This document shows positions 11,939 through 22,521 of a stretch of 64,000 bases of DNA, piece after piece (the first letter of the stretch is position 1; each line of letters starts with the position of its first letter). The position numbers and the translations under genes are program-made. A model generated the notes under the pieces. That model did no database searches. It was given only the letters and a program-made list of their open reading frames with translations, and had not been told where the DNA came from. The stretch is from Diphasiastrum complanatum (lineage: Eukaryota > Streptophyta > Lycopodiopsida > Lycopodiales > Lycopodiaceae). The DNA lies in assembly GCA_029204225.1 (NCBI GenBank), contig CM055099.1:46206646-46270645 (forward strand). Reading direction: 5' to 3'.

Positions 11939-13626
11939 TGATTCACAAAAACCAATGTCATGACTCTATTGAAACAAGAATCCTAACAAGAGTCCAGCCA
12001 AGCGAGAAATAATAGCTTAATCACCCAATAATGACTCTTCAATCAACTAACCAAGTAGGAAACAAGCATTACTAAATTTTCATCCACCATCATCCAACTA
12101 CAAGAATCAAACACCATCAACCTACTTCCATCATTCAACCATTTGCAAAACCTTAGTATCCCTCAATCAATCATCAATCAAAAGACTTCTTTCTTACCAT
12201 GCACAACCAAATCATACAAGCAATCACTCCAACTTCGACGCTACCCACTCAATGCACTCAAAAGGTATGCACACCAAGTACTCACTTTTTTTCTCAATGC
12301 AAAATCAAACACTCCATGATGCACTCCTACTAGAGATGAGATTCAAGCAATAACCACCAACTCCCATAGCGGACTCTAACATGGAGCAACAACATCAAAA
12401 TGGAACTAACTTCCAAGCATCCTCAAGCAAGCAAGTTCTCCTCAAAAAGACTCTCAACCAACATCACATCTAAACTATCACATCAAACTCATCAAACTCT
12501 CCACTCTCAACTCAACAACTATCAACATCATCTCATTATCCAACTATGACCTCAAACTATCACATCATTAGCCAACTATATCCAACTATATCTTCACACA
12601 AAGAGTGGCCTCTTTTTATAGTAAATCCCAAGTGTCCCCCTTCAAAATGAGGCTTTGCCAATTTTCATGCCCTTCCAGCCTTCTTTCCATTTGTCCAATC
12701 CCCATTGGCAAGTACATCAAGTGGCCTCCTTGAGGGTGTAGGGGTTGGTGCCATCTTAGCCCCTTTCCAAAACTAGCCAAGATGCTTCTTTTGTCAACAG
12801 CTAGAGGAGGTATCTACCAAACTTTGCTAGCCTCTAAGGCCTTCTTGCATTTATGATCCAAAAGGTTGTTGAAGACTCTTGCCAACCTTTCTCTCTCTTG
12901 TTAGATGTCCTGTATTTCTCTCGGTCCTCCATTTTCCTTGGCTTTTCATTTGATTTTCGTTGTAGTATGCACAGCCCAACTTTTGGTTTTTGGTTTCTTG
13001 AGATTACCGACTGATTTGCGTACTTTGCCCATTTCCCGTAATTTGCCCAATTTTGCTCGTTAGGGTTTCTGCCAATTTTAAGCATTGCCCACAATTCACA
13101 GCTTGGATTTTGCCCGATAAATATTTTTCTTTGATGGCTCTTTGACTGGGGTTGACTTTTTTTGGCATTCATGACTAGGGCTCCCGCGACAACACGGTTT
13201 CCCTGAAAAATACATTGAGTGACCCTATATTAGTAAAAATGGACTCAGTACATGGTGAGATTTTAGCTCGGTCAACTGGCCATTTTTTTTGAAAAGCCGT
13301 AAAATATTTATCGGCCATTTCTAAGGACGCAAAATTTGCTCTAGCCTCATTTAGGACGGGCTGGGACCCAATTCTAGGTGGACCGACACTTTTGGCTCGG
13401 TCTTACAAAACTTGACCACAAAATATTTTTGACGATTTTTTTGAAAGTCAGTTTCTTACTTTTAAACTGTGTCTAGCCACTTTAGAGTGGGCTGAGACCC
13501 AATTCTAAGGCAAATTTGTGCCGATTTTTCTCTAATAACCGGGTTTTACATGCCGATTTTTTTCAATTATTCCAAACTTAAACTTCAATATTAGCCCGAT
13601 TTTCCGTGCAGAAATATCGGCTAACA
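11939..13626 (-). mobile_element. LTR-like repeat R, copy A (1.7 kb)
   Basis: Almost identical by eye to 22522-24227, and related to a split third copy ending at 28940. In minus orientation it starts TGTTAGCCGATA and ends GTGAATCA, i.e. TG...CA. A TATA-like box (TATAAAAAGA) sits in the same orientation at 12611-12620, with AT-rich sequence after it, as in an LTR promoter. It lies 3' of the minus-strand gypsy pol, so it could be its 3' LTR. However, no polypurine tract touches its start and no target-site duplication is visible with copy B. The base run just right of it reads TTGGCGACTACCACTGGG. Confidence 0.65.
12611..12620 (-). promoter_or_regulatory. TATA-like box in repeat R, copy A
   Basis: Minus strand TATAAAAAGA, conserved at 23194-23203 in copy B and recognisable in the diverged copy C near 24525. 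Its position within the repeat is that expected for the promoter of an LTR. Activity is inferred. Confidence 0.45.
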
Positions 13627-14243
13627 TTGGCGACTACCACTGGGTAGTATGGTCCCCATACAGCGGACCCAGGGTCTCTGGTTTCGCAGACCAGCTCCTG
13701 GTGGTGGATCAAGTTCTTCAATTCTTCTTTCAGACGTTGGATTTCTATGTCGGTCCTCTGTCCTTCCTTCAGTACGAACCTCATCAGTTTTCTATGGCGT
13801 TGGTCGGGTTGATTACTGCTCTGTGGGTCTTCCATTCTCTTTTCAGGAGTGAATTCCATCACCTGTGTTTTAGCATTTATATACATGAATATACAATGTG
13901 TTGAATGTACAAAAAATCTTTAAACCTTTACACCCCTCTCCCCCTCCATGTGTATCTATCAGGTTCGTGCTAGGGCAGGGTTTTTACTATGTACTTAGGC
14001 CGTGTGCATTAACCCATGGGTTATGCTACTATGGTTTGACCTAAAACAAGTTCTAGATAGTTCATGGCTCATTAACTGATGTAATTGAGCTAGGAGTTGG
14101 GGATTCTCTAGACCTACTTAGTTTATCAGACTTCTGATCCACCGAACTCCATACCATGCTTGGGCTTTTAGATTGTCCATAGCTCCGTAGCAATGGTTAT
14201 GGGCGAAATGACTACCCTACCTGGCTCACATTGCCAGTAATGA
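13627..14243 (-). other. 3' region of the gypsy element with candidate polypurine tract
   Basis: A pure purine run GGAGGGGGAGAGGGG (minus strand, 13933-13947) is followed at once by TGTAAAGG, which fits a polypurine tract next to an LTR start. A minus-strand frame at 13578-13886 encodes a heptad-like segment (IEIQRLKEELKNL) and runs across the boundary of repeat R copy A. It may be coding or chance. The rest has no recognisable feature. Confidence 0.4.
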
Positions 14244-14667
14244 TCATGGCTCGTAGGCTATCGCAGCTAGACTATCAGCATGTTGGTTATGTGCTCGTGG
14301 AATATGCATCCATTCGATGTGGGAAAATTCTCTAGTGTATTCGTTGATGGCAATTACATAGGCCTGTAAGGTCCTGCTTTTGAGTCGGTATACGCCAGTC
14401 ATACCTCGGAGTAGGAGTTGTGAATCCCCCATAATTCGGAGGTTGCCTATAGTTTGCGCAACTCGCATGGTCATTTGTAGACCGATTAGAAGGGCTTTGT
14501 ATTCGGCAGTGTTTCGTGAATTTTTTCCCTAATAGGATTCCTATACTGGCTAGTTCAGTCCCATTGGGATTCTGCAATATTGCTCCTATGGCACCTTCTC
14601 TATTCGAATGTCTGCAGGCTCCGTCTACCTTCAACGTATACGTCCCAAATTCTTGGGTGAGTTCCAT
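14244..14667 (-). pseudogene. Archaeal-type RNase H domain located after the integrase
   Basis: The frame starting at 14667 gives GTYTLKVDGACR (first catalytic Asp). It then shifts near 14520 into the frame giving NTAEYKALLIGLQM (catalytic Glu), IMGDSQLLLRGMTGVY (Asp) and NQHADSLAAIA (Asp). All four expected acidic residues are present, with one frameshift. The pattern DGACR, AEY, GDSQL, HADSLA is that of the archaeal-like/plant type 'RVT_3' RNase H carried by Tat/Ogre gypsy elements in addition to their own RNase H. It cleaves RNA in RNA-DNA hybrids during reverse transcription. In the Tat elements I know, this domain sits between RT-RNase H and integrase. Here it follows the integrase GPY module by about 220 bp. 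Confidence 0.75.
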
Positions 14668-14887
14668 ATCACAACAGTAATCTTTTTGTATTTTTCTTGA
14701 TTTTATGAATTTTTATTTTGATTTTTCGCACCCTTTCGTTCAGCGTATATGTACAAGGTCATGGAGGCTACTTGTGCTTCTATGAGTGTTTCCCGTATTT
14801 GTGATGCTTCTAGATCGTTCACTCCGATACTTGAAAAGGTGAACAGGAAAAGGTGTTACATACTGTACATGCGACTTCGGCTTCTCT

Positions 14888-16869
14888 TTAACTACGGTAA
14901 GCTTTTATCTTGTTTATGTTGGTCTGGTGCTTGAAAATTTCACCGTTTAACTCTATCAGCTTAACCGTGTTATTTTCATACAGTTTCACTATTACATATG
15001 GACCTTCCAGCGTGGCCCCAACTTTTGAGGCATCAGCTCGTGTCTAGCATCATAGAAAAACACTAATGGCCCCTGCCTGAACAGGTAATCGCGCATGTTC
15101 CTATCATGAATCTCCTTCATGCGTCTTCTGTGGGTTTCTTGGTGATTTAGGACAGCTATTCGGTGCTCGTCCAGGTTTTGTAAAGTGTCCAGTCGGTGTT
15201 GTATTGATTCTTTCTCTCCTAGGTCGTGCTTCATGGCAAACCGCAAGGATGGGAGCTCTATTTCTTTTGGCAGTACACATTCTTGGCCATACACTAGAAA
15301 AAAGGGCGTGTGGTTGGTACTGGTCTTATAGGTGGCATTATATGCCCACAATGCCAAGTACAGTTTTTTGTCCCAATCCCTCTGTCGGTCCGATACGGTT
15401 TTCCTTAGGATTCCTACCAGTTGTTTGTTCGTGCTTTTAGCCTGATCGTTGGCTTGCGGGTGGTAGGGGGTGATTTTCCGATGCCTGATCGTCAACTGAT
15501 CGGTCAAGGCTTTGATAGTTTTGTTTAGGAAATGGGTACCCCTGTCAGAGATGAGTTCTCTGGGTGTATCGAACCGGCCTATCACCTGTTCTAGTAAGAA
15601 CCAGACGGTTTCTTTTGCATTGTCTTTGGCCACAGCCCGTGCCTCGGCCCACTTTGTGAAATAGTCAGTGGCCACTATGATATAATGGTTTCGGCTAGAT
15701 GAAGCTGGGTGGTAGGGGGTGCTTTTTCGGTGCTTGATCGTCAACTGATCGGTCAAGGTTTTGATAGTTTTGTTTAGGAAATGGGTACGCCTATCAGAGA
15801 TGAGTTCTCTGGGTGTACCAAACCGGCCTATCACCTGTTCTAGTAAAAAACAAGCGGTTTCTTTTGCATTGTCTTTGGCCACAGCCCGTGCCTCGGCCCA
15901 CTTTGTGAAATAGGTAGTGGCCACTATGATATAATGTTTTCGGCTAGATGAAGTTGGGTGTACTGGGCCAACAAAGTCAATTCCCCATTTTTCAAAAGGG
16001 AGACAAGCCTGTATTGGAACTAACGATCGCACCATGTTATCCGTCTTGTCAACTCGTTGACAGGTGTCGCAGTTCCGGGCATGTAAATGGGCATCTTGGA
16101 ATAGTGTTGGCCACCAGTAACCTACCCTCAGAATATTTTGCCTTGTGAGTTGACCGACAAAGTGGCCCCCACAGACAGAATCGTGACACTCCTCTAGTAT
16201 ATATTTGGCTTCTTCATGAGTGATGCATCTTCGATACAACCCTTCTACACCTCGTCTGTACAATGTGCCCCCTATTAAGGCGAACTTTAGGGCTTGTAGA
16301 CGTGGCTTTCGTTTTTTTGGAGTCGTCATACTGTTGGGTGTCTCTAGTGTGGATAGGTAGGTTGCTAAAGCTGTACACCACTCAGGAATTGTGTCAACGT
16401 CTACCCTCAAAAGTTCTCTTAAGTGATCAGTCTCCCACTCATTGTCTGTCTCAGTAACCCCTCCCAGCTCACAAATACAATCGTTTAACCCCTGCAATTT
16501 AGGCGGCTTGCTTTGGAGGGTGTAATCAAACTCCTGAAGGGAGATTATCCACTTCATTAAGCGCTTAGGAGGTTCTAGTTTATTCATCATCAAGGTGACT
16601 GCAGTACTCTTGGTAAAGAAAGTCACTTTCCGATGCAATAGGTAATGCCTTAGTTTGGCGGCAGCGTAAGCTATCCCCAAACAAATTTTCTCAGCCTTAC
16701 TATAATTAAGTTTGGCTTTGTTCAGTTTTCTCCCTATAAAAATAATAGGGTGATATTTTTTGTCCCAAATCTGGGCCAGGCAACAGTTTATGCACGTGTT
16801 CGTGGTGCTTGTGAAAACGAAGAATTTCCTGTCGTACATAGGTGGTTTCAATATTGGAGCGTTAGCCAA
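14888..16869 (-). pseudogene. Ty3/gypsy pol: degenerate RNase H plus integrase
   Basis: A 625-codon frame (14992-16869) continues after a frameshift near 15020 into a GPY/F module (EGPYVIVKLYENN) ending at 14888. The native RNase H at the start has lost acids: the usual TDAS is TSTTNT and the TDH motif is FFTKST. The Glu-containing segment SKAEKICLGIAYAAAKLRHYLL remains in form. The integrase has an intact zinc finger (HDSVCGGH, then C-x2-C in CDTCQR). Its core has DFVGP and ISDR, followed by a tandem second copy of the core. The last catalytic Glu is lost: the usual NGQAES is NDQAKS. The product would therefore be inactive. A degraded native RNase H beside a second RNase H elsewhere is typical of dual-RNase-H elements. 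Confidence 0.85.
15458..15955 (-). repeat. Tandem duplication inside the integrase core (two units of about 249 bp)
   Basis: The segment from SSSRKHYIIVAT to STPYHP (about 83 residues) is followed directly by SSSRNHYIIVAT to ITPYHP. Reading frame is kept. Point differences (TTYF/TDYF, SDRR/SDRG, FGTP/FDTP) show that the copies have diverged since duplication. The short G-rich text 'ggtggtagggggtg' occurs at the unit ends. Confidence 0.9.
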
Positions 16870-16980
16870 AGCTACTTTTAATTCCTAAAAAGTCTTCTCA
16901 CATGCCTTGTCCCAGGTCCACTCCACGTTGGTTTTCAATAAGCCAGTCATTAGGTAAGTACGCGTGGCATAGGCCATCAC

Positions 16981-18021
16981 CTATCTTTTGTAATAACCGC
17001 TCAAGCCTAAGAAGGTCTGAAGTTGGGATACCGTAGTTGGTGCCATCATGGCTAGGAGCATAGCTATTTTTTCTGGATCAGTTGACATGTCGTACTTGCT
17101 AATGACATGTCCTAACAGTATCCTATAAGGAACTCCGAATAGGCACTTGTTAGCATTCAAAGCTATACAGGTTGTTGCGCACTTCTGAAAACACTTCTCT
17201 AGCATGGTGAGATGTTTTGTGACAGTGGTTGCCCCACAGAGGTCATCTATAAAAATTTTGAGGTTTTCGTCTAAGATATCCTTGAAGTGCTTGTTCATAA
17301 ACCTCTGATAGGTTCCAGGGGCATTAGTCAGCCCAAAGGGCATGACATGGTAAGCAAAAATCCCAAACGTGGTTGTGAAGGTGGTCTTCAATTTATCCTC
17401 TTCTACTATGTCTATCTGATTATAGCCTGCAAAATAGTCCATGAAAGAGTATTGGTCTCTTCCCGCCATTTCTTCTGGGACTTGGTCTATGAACGGCAAT
17501 GGATAGTAGTCCTTCTTACTCTGTTTGTTCAACTTCTTATAATCCACACATACACGAATGAGTGTAGAGTTCTTCTTGGTGCGAGGCACTATTGGGAAGC
17601 ACCACTCGGTGTTCTCTACCGAAAATATCAGACCAGCATTTCGAAGTCTCTCAAGTTCAGTGTATACTCCTTCTTTTAGGTGGTAGGGTAGCCGACATTG
17701 TTTTTGTCGTATAGGTTTGCCTTCCTCCTTCAGTGGTATTGTATGAGTCACTAGATCGGGCGGAATCCCCTTCAAATCTGAGTAGTCCCAGACAAAAATA
17801 TGCTGGTACTTTCTACACAGCCATTCGTATTCTTCTTTTTCTTCAATGCCTAGGGAAGCACCTATTTTGATGTTCTTGGGCTCTTCTAGGGTTCCTAGAT
17901 TTATCAAGCAAATATCGGCATCTCGAACATTGGGAGGCCGCTCTTCTGGAGTGTTCCACTCTATGTCCAATACTGATCTCAGGTCTAGTTCATCTTCACT
18001 TGTAGTGGACATCGTTCTCAC
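16981..18021 (-). pseudogene. Ty3/gypsy reverse transcriptase
   Basis: A 346-codon open frame with the RT motifs in order: RVCVDYKKLN, SFMDYFAGYNQI (catalytic Asp), MPFGLTNAPGTYQRFMN and IFIDDL (F-x-D-D). Then come LLGHVIS and LQTFLGLSGYYKR, the start of the connection region. It overlaps the protease frame by 26 bp in another frame and is cut from the downstream RNase H frame by stops between 16870 and 16980. RT would copy the element RNA from a tRNA primer. The catalytic aspartates are intact, but the neighbouring protease and integrase are not, so the element is dead as a unit. Confidence 0.9.
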
Positions 18022-18574
18022 TACTCGTGACCTCCTCCCACTTGGACGAAGGTATGGGTGCTCTTTCTGACTGAGGCACCTCGGGATAACCGTCGACTAT
18101 GGTACGCTCTCTACCCCTTCCAAAAATCAGTACTCCTGCGAGGATGTCGATTGTGCAGTTGCTAAGCCTGTGCCATGGCCGTCCTAGCAATTTAGAGTAC
18201 CCCCGGTTCCCGGCGTACATCCTCATGACGTAAAAGTCCACTTGAATGGTCTTGTTAGCCACGGTAATGGGTACATTCTTAAGCTCGCCCTCTGGTTTGA
18301 TCACAAAGTTGTTGGCTAGCTTTAGGGCTGTCAAGGTAGCGAGTTCTAGAGTAAAACCAAGGTCGTCTGAAAGTTCTAGACTTATGATGTTAACTGCCGA
18401 CCATGCATCAACTATGGCCTCTGAAATGACTAGGCCATCTATGAGAACATCTACCTTAGGGCAGTAGCGATCTAACAAATCTACATCTACTTTCCCTATT
18501 TTAGGTGGCTCCAGTGTTCTGATCGTGGTTGGTCTCATCAATTGTTTCACCGTGCGTTTAATAGTGGGTGACAA
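17996..18574 (-). pseudogene. Ty3/gypsy aspartic protease region, active site altered
   Basis: Residues LIDGLVISEAIVDAWSAVNIIS occupy the place of the retropepsin site. The expected D-[ST]-G-[AS] is read as DAWS, so the Gly is lost. Downstream, NRGYSKLLGRPWHR matches the ILGRPWL type motif that follows the protease in plant gypsy elements. The enzyme would have cut the Gag-Pol polyprotein. No zinc knuckle was found between gag and this region (18575-18831). Confidence 0.75.
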
Positions 18575-18831
18575 CTATACTAGTTGCCAGAGCCCTATTT
18601 CCAATTTTAGATTCTCTAGGGCTTGACCTAGGTCAATATTCCCTCTCTTCAAGTTTAGGTCTATATGGATGTGTGGGCAACTGCAATCTGTGCGTCTTCT
18701 ACCACGATTGCCTTCTCTACTGCCTCAGCCAAAGTCTGGGGGTTACTCTGACATACAATCATTTGTATGTCATTCTTGAGCCCTCACAGAAATAAGGTCA
18801 GTAGTAATAGGGGTGGTAGTAACATAGTGGG

Positions 18832-19364
18832 TTACACTTGACGTGACAACTCTGTCAAACGATGCCAATATTGTCGGATGGTTTCATTACTTCCTTGTTG
18901 TAGGGAAGTCAGTGTGAACAGTAGGCCATTAGCCGTTCGGTGGGGAGCATACTCAATTAGAAACAATCTATAGAACTCCTCAATGGTGTGAATTGAGCCT
19001 CTCCGCAGACTATGATACCAGTGTCTAGCCGTTCTAGATAAAGTGGTGGCGAAAAACATCATTTCATGATGTGGGTTTGTGATGGCACTGATAAAGCAGG
19101 TGGTCCAAAAAGCATCAATATGCTCTTCGGCACTTTCATACGGTGCTCCATGAAACTCAGGAGTCACTAATCTTCGGTAGTCCTCCTGTCTCTAGGGGTA
19201 CTACGATTGGTTCAGTCAAACGTCGTGCCATTCTGTTGGCAAAAAGTTCTGTAGCAGCATGTGTTACGTTCACTAACGGTGGTTCTGTAGCGTCGGTTGG
19301 CTCAAGTTCTAGTAGTTCTTCTATAGGTTCCAATGTATCATCCAAGTCCATTATAGGTGAGTGA
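18832..19364 (-). pseudogene. Ty3/gypsy gag core, frameshifted
   Basis: One frame (18832-19167) reads PEFHGAPYESAEEHIDAF, ARHWYHSLRRGSIHTIEEF and LTSLQQGSNETIRQYWHR. This is the classical gag core: a WY-x-L segment, then an aromatic-rich helix, and Q-x3-E-x-I-R-x-Y-x-x-R. The acidic N-terminal part (19157-19351) is in a second frame. Gag would form the virus-like particle. The expected zinc knuckle was not seen. Confidence 0.75.
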
Positions 19365-20390
19365 GACTCATCATTTAAGACTGGTGGGACAAGGAACCCA
19401 CGATGGCTTCTTCTAAGCCCTAAACGCTCTCTCTGGGGATTTGAAGTCTCTTCGTGCGGTGCTCCCTTAGACCTAGGTTTCCTTGGTATACTTATGATGT
19501 CTCATCTAGGGTGACACTAATGATTGCTGCATAATAGATTTCTCACTTACGGATAGCAATCAACTGTCGTTGCACATGCGTTTTGTGATTTTCTCACATT
19601 ATCCCATAGGTCATCCATCCTTCGTCCACTAATACTGCATATGACCTAACTAACTCTACTTGGTCGTTTTTTTGCTCAATCCTAATCCAATCATACCCAT
19701 GTACAATTTTTCTTGGTTCTTTGTACCAGGTGCCATCTCTACGGGATGCTAGGTTTGGTGGGTCGTAGGGTAATGACTTTTGACTCAGGGCTCTGGTTTT
19801 CACTTTCACCCTAGGCTTCATATAGAACCCCATTCTCTAACTTGTCCCGTCACTCTATGAAAGATTTCTAGTAGTACTTGGCATCACAGCCTAAACTCCC
19901 TACTGATGAAAATTGTATGCAGTCTCTAGTCCAAACTGTATTCCAAACTGTTGGAAATAGAATGGCCTTGGCGAAGTCGGATCACATGCAGCTAGGGTTG
20001 GATTGTGAACTCATAACGTATGTTCTAGGTGTGTAATCAACACACACCATTGTGTGATGCTAACCACTTCAACCTGTGATACTTGATATCGGTTTTCTGA
20101 AAACAATGTGTGCACTAGTAGCTTGCACAACTAAGCTATCTTGCGGTTGACGGTCTAAACAGTAGAATTGTTCACAACATATGCAATCTGAGACGTATGA
20201 AATTTGTAGGCCACTAGTAGTATGACTACCCTTCAAGCAATATCTCTTATCAGGTAACTCCTGGCAGACGCACCAGTGTTAAGCGTCTGGCGGGTCAAAT
20301 AACATAAGCAACTTGCAAATGGCTAATCTGTACAGTTCACAACCCTACGTATAGATAATTGCCTTTCAAACAATAGCCCATTATCAAATT
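19365..20390 (-). other. 5' part of the minus-strand gypsy element
   Basis: A 79-codon minus-strand frame at 19594-19833 (SLPYDPPNLASRRDGTWYKEPRK) may be the Gag N-terminus or leader. Other reading is broken. The right end holds the tandem repeat and primer-site-like sequence described separately. Confidence 0.35.
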
Positions 20391-20412
20391 CCTCCCGACA
20401 GACGCACCAATG
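20218..20412. repeat. Two tandem units of about 132 bp ending in a primer-site-like sequence
   Basis: Text around CTCCTGGCAGACGCACCAGTGTTA (ending near 20282) is repeated as CTCCCGACAGACGCACCAATGTTA (ending near 20415), with matching sequence before each ('cttcaagcaatatctcttatca' and 'tttcaaacaatagcccattatca'). The unit has diverged. Confidence 0.6.
20391..20410 (-). promoter_or_regulatory. Candidate tRNA primer-binding site of the minus-strand gypsy element
   Basis: On the minus strand, the inverted-repeat arm ends ...CCCCTAACA at 20411 and is followed without gap by TTGGTGCGTCTGTCGGGAGG. An LTR end in ACA followed by TTGGTGC... has the form of an LTR/primer-site junction in plant gypsy elements. 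The matching tRNA was not identified. Confidence 0.4.
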
Positions 20413-22521
20413 TTAGGGGTTTTTCAGACGAGGGGTTGGTTCCATCAGAAATCCCTAAAAGGGGAAGGGCCTGCAATGCCCTTACAGTAGGGACCGAGGA
20501 TAGCCGCTTCCAACCCTGGTGGCTCGCTCGATCGCTCCGTGCTCTTCCAGCCAATGGAAGTTTTCCAGGCTTCCAGAAGTATGGTAGAAAGAGGGTAGGT
20601 TCTGCTTCAGTCAACTTGGACTTGGCCCAGTACTACGGTCATCCTCTCACACTACTATCGAGACTGATTCTCCTAGAACAATACTAAAACTATGACATCC
20701 CGCGTCCTTGCAAGATCCACTATCGGTAGGATGCAGGGCTCTGGTGCTCTAAGGATTTCATCCAACCGCTCTAGCCCGAGCATGGATATAATTCTCTGGC
20801 GGTGGTGTATCTTCAGCCCTAGCACGATAGTAATGGTTAGATGCGAAGTACCGATGTATGGCATGTTAGGTCCTAGAGGGAGATTGGGACGCATCCCTGC
20901 CATTGTGGTGTTCAGACCATACACGAATTTTAAGGACCCTAATTATTGAAAATATTCCGGACCTTTAGAAATATGACTACCTAAAGGGTCGGTGGCATCT
21001 TAGACCTACTAGACCTGAGTTCTTCTTTCGAACCTCAGCAAAGGACCTCCAACCTTAAACCACCGTATGGTGACGTGACTTACTTGCTAGTCTAAACCCA
21101 ACATAACATGCTTACGAGAATTTGGTACACCAAGTCACTTATGTTCACTAGCATTGCAGGCATTGTATTGTAGAGTTCCTATTAAGTCCCTTCACTATGT
21201 AACATAGGATTGCGGATCCCATACATATCCACTCTATCACGGAATGGGGTGGAACCACAACAAAAACCGATTAACTAATAACCAGTATGCATACGAACAT
21301 CATACCATATAACAATATTGAGATGAAAAATGAGTTACATTAGTGATGAATTGGGAAGCCGAATTGCCGCAAGAACCGCTTAGTCATGAATGCTTCTTCA
21401 CTCCTTCAATCACAATCCCTTTGCTATTTGCTGCTGGTTTTGCCAGTGGTGGTTGGATACATGGTGAGACCAAAGGGAAGGCAACTGGCAGGGATGGAAC
21501 ATTGGCAATGACGGATATATCGGTTTACTGTTGAGCAAATCAGATTTGTCATATACAGATCCTCTCTGTCAACAATGGAAAGACAAGGGCTTGATTCATT
21601 TCTTTTGAGCAGAAAAATCTTCAAAAGCTATCTCTCTATCAGCGATGGACTAGACAGGACAGGCAAGGTAGAACCAGCTTCAACCAGAGGTAGGCAGCGA
21701 TCAGAACTTTAGAATCTCTGATTCTTGATGGTTCCCAGGCTGTAGGTTCTCTTCACAGTAGGCTGCAAATCCAGTAGGCAGGTGTGAATCGACAGTAGGA
21801 CGAATTGTGGGCAAACGAATTAGTAGACAGACAGGTGGGCGGCCACGGACAGGTAGCGAGGAGTTAAAGAGGCTACACATGCAGATGGCAATGGTAGGAG
21901 GTCGCACCCTGCTCTGAAAAATGCAGGCATGCTGACAGGCTTCCAACGAGCACACTGAACGTAGAGGCAACGGGTAGATCTCAGGGCCAGCAGAAGCGTT
22001 GGGCTGCAAGAGGCAGTTTGCAAGAGGCAGTTGATGAGGCAGCGAGCAACCGCAGGTAGGTCGCAGGTGAGGCAGCGAGGAGTTGCAGGCAGAGGTAAGG
22101 CAATGAGGGCTGCAGGAGCAGCGAACAAAGGCAGGGTAGCGCACAAAGGCAGCCTCCAACGAGCTGTTCCAAGCTCTCCACTGGTGCAGCGAGGGTACAG
22201 GGCCGCAGATAGCAAGTGTGCAAGTCACCGAGTCGTCTTAAATGGAAAACAGGGCTTGACAGGTCCTTTGCATATTATGAGTAGTGATCAGAGGCCAACG
22301 GTGGTTCCTTTCATCGGTTGCCATCTCTGTCTCATTGTTTGATTGGGTAAATGTACTAGTGGTGCTCACACAGCTACGAAAATGACTTATCATCACATTA
22401 CACTGCTTCACTCTCCTTCTTCACATCAGAACTCAATAGGTAAACAAGCCTCTCTGAGTATTTACCTATAAACTCACTCCCTCACACCCTGTTCTTCTCA
22501 AACAAACCAACACTTTCAATC
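20411..22521 (-). repeat. Left arm of a large inverted repeat (LTR-like)
   Basis: Its reverse complement matches 28941-32062 over nearly the whole length, apart from a 1-kb extra segment in the right arm (30407-31436). Minus-strand landmarks include GTTTATAGGTAAAT near its start (about 22465), a GC-rich middle in which several frames are open, and the end CCTAACA. Together with repeat R copy B it forms a 3.8-kb segment whose minus strand begins TGTTAG and ends CTAACA. That is how a single very long 5' LTR would look. Whether the arm and R belong to one LTR is not settled. Confidence 0.6.

Noticed and set aside
12834-13172. Lys/Asn-rich frames within repeat R (also 23417-23811).
   Set aside because: Present in both copies because the repeat is duplicated; no domain, and lies in an LTR-like region.
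13627-13644. TTGGCGACTACCACTGGG right after repeat R copy A, which looks like a plus-strand primer-binding site.
   Set aside because: The TATA box and the TG start of R and the neighbouring pol are all on the minus strand, and copies B and C have no such sequence at that edge. Kept only as an oddity.
21701-22342. Several overlapping open frames, Cys/Leu-rich on one strand and Gly/Arg-rich on the other (and their mirror at 29118-29694).
   Set aside because: The segment is GC-rich and open in several frames at once on both strands. The same text is in both inverted-repeat arms, and no domain is recognisable, so composition explains it.
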